A DNA stretch of 64,000 bases, from the NCBI GenBank assembly GCA_026874595.1, contig CM049319.1, positions 57,916,917 to 57,980,916 of the forward strand. Direction: 5' to 3'. Every line of letters starts with the position of its first letter. The first letter of the stretch is position 1. A model generated the notes under the pieces. That model did no database searches and was not told where the DNA came from. It saw only the letters and a list, made by a program, of their open reading frames with translations. Of this stretch, positions 58,901 to 64,000 are shown piece after piece. The DNA is from Sipunculus nudus. Its lineage: Eukaryota; Annelida; Sipuncula; Golfingiida; Sipunculidae. Position numbers and translations under genes: made by a program.

Positions 58901-61900
58901 CTCTATTTTTTTTTCAAATTTTTCCGAATTTTTTTCTTTTTTTTGAGACCTTTAAAAATGTGGTTATCTTTCAACAGGGTACAAATCACAACAACTGGAC
59001 CTAGAATCTTCATTCTTGTCATGCAAGGAGGCCCATCAAAGGTGCCTGTGGAAACTTGAAATTAGGTCTCTGTTACCCATATCCTTCAAGCTATAGGACT
59101 CCGAAGTATCCCTCAGAATAATGGACAATTTAATACAAAAACTGAAGTATCTGAACAACTAATGCAGAGATCACCATGATTTTTTGCATGGATATTGACC
59201 ATTAAGTGTTTTTATTAGTTTCTTCAGACTGGTGGAGCCACCTGTATTTTTGTATCCACCAAAACGAAGTTTTGCGGATACTATATTTTTGACCAAGTTC
59301 CTCCGCCGCAGGGGCGTTCGTTTCCAGAGAGCTCCTCGGAGACTAATGGACCTATTTTTCCCAAACTTACACCTATTATCGGGTCACATGTGAACTGGTG
59401 CCTAACCAATTTGCATTGACCTCTGACCTTTCCTCCCTATCCAGTGTCCATTTGTGGGTCTGTTTCCACTCATAAACCCTCATATCTCGGGAACCGTTTG
59501 ACCGATCAGGAAATAAAATTGATACAAATGTAGCCCTTGGATTGCTTTATAACATACACAAAAAATGGTGGCGCCACCTGTAACCATGTTTGCACAGTGT
59601 CCATCTGTTCATCTGCCTTGGGTTAAAATCACTCATATCTCTGCAGTGAATTGACTAATTCACCTGAAATTCGTCATGTGAATACATCCAGGATAGCTTT
59701 CTTGATTTTATGACAGGTGGCGCCACCTACATTCACGTTCACGCTGATGACATCCAAGCTTATATCTCGGGAACCGTTTGACCGATCAGGAAATAAAATT
59801 TATACAAATGTAGCCCTTTGATAGCTCTGTAACATACACAAAAAATGGTGGTGCCACCTGTAACAATGTTTGCACAGTGTCTGTCTGTTAGTCTGCCGTG
59901 GCCTAAAATTACTCATTTCTCTGTAGTGGTTCGACATAACTGCCTAAAATTTTGCAGGTTTATACATCGTGGACAGCTTTCTTGATTTTATGACAGGTGG
60001 CGCCACCTACATTCTAGTTAACGCTGGACACATCCAAGCTCATATCTCAGGAACCATTTGACCGATTGGGCCAAAATTGTGCATGTGTTTAGATCACATA
60101 GGTCTTTATCATACACAAAACTGGAGGGGTTACCTGCAAAGATTTTTGCACAGTGTTTGTCTGTTTGTCTGCCATGGGCAAAAATCGCTCATATACATGT
60201 AGTGGTTTGACTTTTCTGCCTAAAATTTTGCAGGTGTATACAACTTGGACAGCTTTCTGGATTTGTGGTAGGTGGCACAACCTACATACACATTTAGGCT
60301 GCAGACATCCATGCTAATATGCAACATACCTCACTCTATTTCCCCTTGCCACTCAATCCATGCCTCACTATCCGATTTTGGCAGATACATGTAGTCACTT
60401 GTCGGTTACCCGTATTCTAGTTTAAAAAGTTTACACATTTTTCTCTATTTTTGAGATATATAAATACAGACAAAATCTTGGCCTGTTGGTTAATCTGTTT
60501 GATGCTTCAGTTGAATTGGTATATACTACCATTCTGATGATAAAATTTCCTTTTGCGAATCTCTTCCCAGTCAGCTGAGCGTCATGACCCATGGGTCACT
60601 TGTTTATTAAAAAACCTATTTTCACACTTCAGGACTGCCTAAAATCAAAACCACTCATCTGTTTCTCATCATAATTACCATAAATAATCCTCTATATAGT
60701 TCCTATGTACATTCCAGAAATTAGGTCTGTATTTTATAATTTAAAAAAGTTATGGGCCCAAACATAATGCATTTTGTAAATAATCAGGAAAGAAATTTGA
60801 TCACTTACCACAAAACTTGTTAAAGCTAAGCACTTTTTTCCAGTAATATTACTTTTATTAATCAAAATTAAATTGTATACCCAAAATTAGATCAAAATCT
60901 TTTAAATTTTTTAAAATATTAGCAAAAATAAAAAATTGGTACCTTAAATTTTGCCCAAATTTGACCATGGCACGTTTTTTCCTGTAACTGCTGTTTATTT
61001 AATTTCAAATCATGTTTTTGTTAGCATTTCAACTGTTAACACCAAAAATTTGAAACCAGTTGATCAAAAACTGTAGATTTTATTCAGGTTTTCAAGCATC
61101 ATGTCACATATTGTTTTCATCAAGCTAGTGTTATGCAGTTTGCTAGAGCTCAGCTCCCAAGCTTCATCTCTAAGTTCCTTAAATTTGGCATACAGTTAGA
61201 TGTCTCCAAAATCCCCTATCATGCCAAGAATTTGGTCACTAGGACTTAATTCCTTCGAGATATTAATGTAAAACTTCATTTTTCCATTAAAAACCCATTG
61301 TTACACTTCAAGACTGCGTAATATCAAAACCACTGGTCTGACTTTGATCATATATAATATACATATTTTTCTATACATTCGCTATGCACATGCCAGAAAT
61401 GATGTCAGTATTGCGTATTTTTTTTAAGTTATGGGCCTAAACATAATGCACTTTTAAAAAAATCAAGAAATGTATTTACTTACCTAAGATGAGAATTGCT
61501 GAAGCTGGAGACTTTTTTTCAGGAATATAACTTTATTTAATCAAGATTCAATTGTTTACCCAAAATTAGATCTGAATTTTGCAAATTTTTCAAGTTATTA
61601 GCATAAATAAAAAATCAGTACCTTAAATTTTGTCCAACTTTGGCAATGGCACTTTTTTTCCCTGTAAGCACTGTTGATTTAATTTTCACAGCATATATAC
61701 ATAAGGATTTAATCTTTTAAAATCTGAAATTGCAAAGGAAATGATTGAAAAGAGTAGCTTTAATTCAAGTTTTCATACACAATGTCAAGTGTTGTTTACA
61801 TCTAGCCCACCTAGTAGTACAGCCTTCACTTGCATAATGTAACCCACCCCAGGCAGCTTGCCTTGGCTCAGCTTGGCCACTACTAGCAGGCTTCCCCTCT

Positions 61901-63749
61901 GCCCCCCCCCCTAGGTGGTGCATTAACTAGATGAATGTTTTAATTTTCTGTATTTCATTTTATTCTTGGCTATGCAATGCTACATTTTAGATTTTGTATT
62001 TACCACCAGGGCTACAATGATTAAAGTGCACATTTAATTGTGTCCACGAAGTGGTGTATTGCTATGAAAGTGTGGATGTTCATCAGTTAAGTAATTCCTT
62101 ACTTGAGAAGAGTAAAAACTTCACCAGGTGTGAAATTGACTATTAAATCCAGTAATAAATTACAGCTTAGATTGTAATTAGCATAATGATATTGTTTGTC
62201 CCTCATTCAACCAACAGTGTGTATACTTTATTTTAAAAGATGTTTTTATTTTACCAAATTTACTGAATCTTTTATTTTATTTAGGTGAATAAGATTAAGC
62301 TTGTACTGAAAACTCCAATGTGCAAAACTTTTCAATAGTGATTCAAGGAATAATCTTGTAGATGCCATGTTGTGGCATTATTTTCTTTTATATTCAGTTT
62401 AAACATTTGTGATTTAAAAATAATAAAAATGTATGTGTATGCATAATATGACCCAATATGAGCTACACTCTGGATATATAATGATTGCAACTTAGAATTC
62501 TAACATTTTAACTTATATTTTCAGTGTTTTTTAATACAAATTTATAAAACTTGTAAATAAAAAAAAAAAATCAGATAAAAACTATTTTAATGGAAAAAGT
62601 GGATATGCATAAATAATAGGCTTATATATAAACTTAAATGCATTATTCACTTGAAAGTGAAATAAAGGTATTAGTCCATTCTGTCCACTGGCCTGTACAT
62701 CTGTATATTTTTTCATATGCATCACAGTCTCTCAAAACTTTTACTGTTTTTCTTCATGACAGTCTTATCAGAGTATTAGTTTGCAATCATATGTTTAGAA
62801 CTTTACTATAACCAAGTAGGAGGGCCTCTTTCCTCTTTGCTTCTCATATTCTTATATAAATATAAAAAAACATTAAAATAGAATATTTTGCATTTGCAAA
62901 AATTTCAAACTTAAGCTGAGTGCCATGACCCATGGGTCCCTTGTTTTACTTTTTGCTAAATTTCAAGCCAAACTAAAGTAACTCGCAACAGTAAAATGAG
63001 CCCAGTCTTTAATCCACTTTTATAAGGACTTGTACTCGGAATGGAGGGTCCCAGACTCATGACTTTTACTATGTGGACTTAAGAAATTAGACAGAGTCCA
63101 GTAGAAAAGAAAACTCTTGTTAAAGATTAATACAATATAAAGATTGTGTATATGGGTGAACCAATAAGAGAAATTTACCGGAAAAAAAACTGTACAGACC
63201 AAGTGTTAGCTCTGCACCGGGGACCAAAGGTAATAAAACATCCTAGTGAAGGCCACTTGTAAACTAACAAACTTCACATGTTTGTCTCAAATATCCTTTT
63301 TGAATTTCTAGCAATAAGGAGATTTGTATTGGATTTGGACTTGGACTCATTCCTAGTGACTTGGACTCTAAGAAGATGGACTTGGATTTGAACCTAAGGG
63401 ACTCATGCTCTGAGTCTGGCTCGAGTGGCCTGGAGTCGGACTCGCACTCGGACTAGGATGATGTGGACTTAACTACCTCACTGAAACATTTCCTGCGTAG
63501 ATTGGTATTGTAATTATGTTCGTGATGGATGTTGTGGCCTTTGACCACCTTCTTGTTGATACAATGTTTCTTTATTTGATGCAGGTATTTCTTGAGGGTG
63601 ACAGTCGTCAAGAGGATCAGTGATGTCGTAAAAGAACAGGACCTAATCGTGCACACTTTGTCCCACTATCCTGACTTGAACAACAGCATAAAAATGGAAG
63701 TCGGCATAGAAGACTGCCTACACATAGAGTTTGAATACAATAAATCCAA
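43924..63749 (+). CDS. VPS26: VPS26, retromer subunit, exons 1-5 (gene continues beyond window)
   Basis: Joined coding exons 43924-43926, 51893-52036, 53662-53737, 54195-54351 and 63585-63749 give 181 codons plus two bases, about 55% of a typical ~330-residue VPS26. The protein is near-identical to animal VPS26: SFFGFGQSADIDIVLDG (2-18), then HQGIKIEFIGQIELYYDRG (63-81), KPYESYTGANVRLRYFLRVT around 114-133, and NNSIKMEVGIEDCLHIEFEY at the window end. VPS26 has an arrestin-like two-lobe fold; with VPS35 and VPS29 it forms retromer, which retrieves cargo from endosomes to the Golgi and plasma membrane. The visible part covers the N-terminal lobe and the hinge; the main VPS35-binding lobe lies outside. 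All junctions are GT/AG and phase-consistent. Intron 1 (8 kb) and intron 4 (9.2 kb) are full of repeats. Confidence 0.97.
44472..44588 (+). other. Candidate in-frame cassette exon in VPS26 intron 1
   Basis: A strong pyrimidine-rich acceptor (CTTATCCCACAG) and a donor (ACA|GTGAGA) bracket 117 bases, exactly 39 codons open in phase 0, the phase of VPS26 intron 1. The translation is basic, with KNKRKR-like character (IPQNKRKRNS) and a Gly-rich end. Inclusion would add a 39-residue extension after the VPS26 Met. I do not recognise the peptide, and it could be a cryptic or non-functional exon. Confidence 0.35.
44957..45395. repeat. Degenerate minisatellite, ~63-72 bp unit
   Basis: Units start TGAAATATTTACAAATG (variants near 44957, 45028, 45170, 45240, 45311, 45374) and share TACATGTTATACCTGGTGTC. 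AT-rich, in VPS26 intron 1. Confidence 0.6.
45396..47415. other. VPS26 intron 1, no recognised element
   Basis: AT-rich non-coding DNA with a (TA/TGTA)n microsatellite near 45545-45580. The 93-codon plus-strand ORF at 46040 has no recognisable domain. Confidence 0.4.
47416..47840. mobile_element. hAT-like MITE with GTACAGGT-rich ends
   Basis: The termini CAGGGTTGGGGCCAGGTAC and GTACCTGGCCCCAACCCTG are perfect inverse complements. Subterminal GGTACAGGTACAGGTAC repeats occur at both ends. The flanks CCATTAAC (47408) and CTATCAAC (47841) match at 6 of 8 positions, fitting an old 8-bp hAT duplication. No transposase in 425 bp. Confidence 0.85.
47841..48500. other. VPS26 intron 1, unassigned
   Basis: A 75-codon minus-strand ORF (47844-48071) has a CPTC motif and a few aromatic residues but no recognisable family; it is not called as a gene. 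Confidence 0.35.
48501..49080 (+). mobile_element. Repeat element beginning with GCGAACCTGTGAGC end and GTCCGTCC tract
   Basis: From ATTAGCGAACCTGTGAGCTT the sequence runs into GCGCAGCGTCGTCCGTCCGTC, the same end design as other elements here. It includes a GGTGGCGCCACC at 48985-48996. The right end is not clear. No ORF. Confidence 0.5.
49400..50575 (+). mobile_element. Hairpin-ended element B, copy 2
   Basis: Alternating units of about 134 and 149 bp are each centred on GGTGGCGCCACC variants (49604, ~49752, ~49880, ~50029, ~50163, ~50312), with repeated phrases CATATCTCGGGAACCGTTTG and CACTCATATCTCAGCAGTGG. The right end CTGCGGATACACAGTGG...CCATATTCTGGTTTT matches the other copies. The left hairpin is missing or truncated. 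In VPS26 intron 1. Confidence 0.75.
50576..51892. other. End of VPS26 intron 1, unassigned
   Basis: No recognised element. GACTC/GGACT-type words around 51690-51790 resemble the tract at 63330-63460. The 98-codon minus ORF at 50636 is not recognised. Confidence 0.35.
51893..52036 (+). CDS. VPS26: VPS26 exon 2
   Basis: 144 bp, residues 2-49, from SFFGFG to ETVSGK. The acceptor is GTTACAG|AGT and the donor AAG|GTCAGA. Phase 0 at both ends. Confidence 0.97.
52249..53357. mobile_element. pogo/Tigger-like non-autonomous element (MITE), copy 3
   Basis: Its ends CAGTCAAGCCCGCTTATTGT and the inverse of CAGTCAAGCCCACTTTGTG are flanked by TA on both sides. It is 1109 bp and aligns along its whole length with 31134-32206. 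No transposase ORF. It fills most of VPS26 intron 2. Confidence 0.88.
53662..53737 (+). CDS. VPS26: VPS26 exon 3
   Basis: 76 bp, residues 50-74 plus one base (VNVTLRKPGAKLEHQGIKI and FIGQI). The acceptor is TTTCTCAG|GTG and the donor ATAG|GTAAGT. Confidence 0.97.
54195..54351 (+). CDS. VPS26: VPS26 exon 4
   Basis: 157 bp, residues 75-126 plus two bases (ELYYDRGNHHEF to TGANVRL). The acceptor is TTTCAG|AGT and the donor ACG|GTGAGT. Confidence 0.97.
54950..59258. repeat. 336-bp satellite array with dimer and tetramer higher-order structure
   Basis: Thirteen monomers are marked by GGTGGCGCCACC variants at 55181, 55517, 55853, 56191, 56527, 56863, 57199, 57536, 57872, 58209, 58545, 58890 and 59231. 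Two monomer types alternate (TCAGTTCCTGCAGACTGG and TCAGTTTGTGCAGACTGG), giving a ~673-bp dimer. Odd and even dimers differ at shared diagnostic sites (for example CAAATCCTAACG versus CAAATCGTAACG), giving a ~1346-bp period. The last three monomers are diverged, as at an array edge. Identical 62-codon ORFs at 55633, 56307, 56979 and 57652 are repeat by-products. Confidence 0.92.
59259..60425 (+). mobile_element. Hairpin-ended element B, copy 3, inserted in the satellite
   Basis: The left hairpin has GTATCCACCAAAACGAAG then TTTTGCGGATAC. The right end is TTTTGGCAGATACATG...CGTATTCTAGTTT. Internal GGTGGCGCCACC variants lie at 59567, ~59716, ~59849 and ~59998. Satellite sequence breaks at CACCTGTATTTTT and resumes with TTTTTCTCTATTTTTGAGA at ~60438, so B landed inside a monomer. 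Confidence 0.8.
62947..63584. other. End of VPS26 intron 4 with GGACTC-rich patch
   Basis: 63330-63460 repeats TTGGACTC/GGACTCG words in a degenerate manner. No gene is seen. Confidence 0.45.
63585..63749 (+). CDS. VPS26: VPS26 exon 5
   Basis: 165 bp, completing Arg127 and encoding residues 128-181 plus two bases (YFLRVTVVKRISD to EFEYNKS). The acceptor is GATGCAG|GTAT and the donor CAA|GTGAGT. The coding sequence continues beyond the window. Confidence 0.97.
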
Positions 63750-64000
63750 GTGAGTGTTTGTGTCATTGCTTCCCCCACAAGGGTATGCATTCATTCCAGT
63801 TCAGGTGTGTGTTTGTTTTGGTTTGTTCATAAAATAACTCGCACAGTCATAAATGGAATCCCGAGAAATTTTCAGGGCACCTCAGAAACCTGGTGTGGTC
63901 CAGCTCATAATCTGGTTCAAGGAAGAACTTACAGGAATATTCACAAATGTGCAGTCACAAATGCCTGATTGAACATGGGAATAAGGACCGAAAAGTGAAT

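Larger units (their letters stand above)
54817..60605 (-). mobile_element. Inner palindrome-ended element whose body is a 336-bp satellite
   Basis: The minus-strand 5' end at 60605 reads AAACAAGTGACCCATGGGTC and, shortly after, GCTCAGCTGACT. The 3' end at ~54817 is the hairpin whose inverse complement also begins AGCTCAGCTGACT, giving 12-bp subterminal inverted repeats. Next to the 3' end is a long GTCCGTCTGTCCG tract. The body is mostly tandem satellite and is itself interrupted by element B (59259-60425). No ORF with a known domain. Confidence 0.7.
54585..62946 (-). mobile_element. Palindrome-ended, Helentron-like element (copy 3), carrying nested insertions
   Basis: On the minus strand it begins AAACAAGGGACCCATGGGTC (62946) and ends in the hairpin at 54585-54615 (AGCTCAGCTGACT and AGTCATCTGAGCT on plus). 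It is cut at ~54817 and resumes at ~60606: CCTCAATTTTT joins to ATTAAAA, exactly as in the unbroken relative at ~32480-32500. Without the insert it is ~2.57 kb. The body includes the GCAGCTTGCCTTGGCTCAGC block and a poly-C tract at ~61902. It fills most of VPS26 intron 4. Confidence 0.75.

Noticed and set aside
54950-59258. CRISPR-like or minisatellite-only interpretation of the regular repeats
   Set aside because: The unit is 336 bp with no spacer logic, in an intron of an animal gene; it is a satellite with higher-order structure.
1-64000. tRNA, rRNA or snRNA genes
   Set aside because: I looked for B-box-like GGTTCGAATCC and other conserved RNA motifs and saw no convincing match; occasional GTTCGAA words lie in repeat families.

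Overview
The window looks like intron-rich, AT-rich, heavily repetitive animal DNA, most probably from a bivalve mollusc. The two real genes have metazoan protein sequences and consensus GT/AG splice sites. The repeats carry short terminal palindromes next to GTCCGTC-rich tracts, a style I associate with bivalve genomes. The species assignment is inference. Nothing prokaryotic is present.

Genes. Two housekeeping genes stand head to head. On the minus strand, five coding exons between 26776 and 40953 encode a complete 243-residue U1A/U2B''-type spliceosomal protein (snf/SNRPA/SNRPB2 family): two RRMs joined by a basic, proline/glutamine-rich linker. On the plus strand, VPS26, the arrestin-fold retromer subunit, starts with an ATG at 43924-43926 that is the last codon of exon 1. 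It continues through exons 51893-52036, 53662-53737, 54195-54351 and 63585-63749 and runs off the window after 181 codons. A short CpG-containing segment near 43600-43926, with a perfect NRF1-type palindrome and a YY1-like motif, is the likely shared promoter.

Regions. 1-2104 (minus): decayed Ty3/gypsy-type LTR element with gag, protease and integrase but no reverse transcriptase between protease and integrase. 5898-14824: a palindrome-ended element split by an L1/Tx1-like LINE of about 6.1 kb. 14.8-26.8 kb: intergenic DNA with a foldback element holding satellite monomers (16.6-18.1 kb), two MITE-like or hairpin-bounded elements and a minisatellite. 26.8-41 kb: the U1A-like gene, whose introns hold pogo-like MITEs, palindrome-ended elements and a 280-bp tandem array rich in nuclear-receptor half-sites. 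41-64 kb: promoter and VPS26, whose introns hold hAT-like MITEs, hairpin-ended elements and a nested stack (54.6-62.9 kb) with a 336-bp satellite of higher-order structure.

Most interesting. (1) A modular family of elements with asymmetric palindromic ends and subterminal inverted repeats, resembling Helentron/HINE rolling-circle elements. (2) The same 12-bp palindrome GGTGGCGCCACC at the core of several otherwise unrelated repeat families. (3) A 336/673/1346-bp satellite hierarchy inside a housekeeping-gene intron. (4) Protease-integrase adjacency like that of Gmr1-type retrotransposons. (5) A possible in-frame cassette exon that would add a basic N-terminal extension to VPS26.
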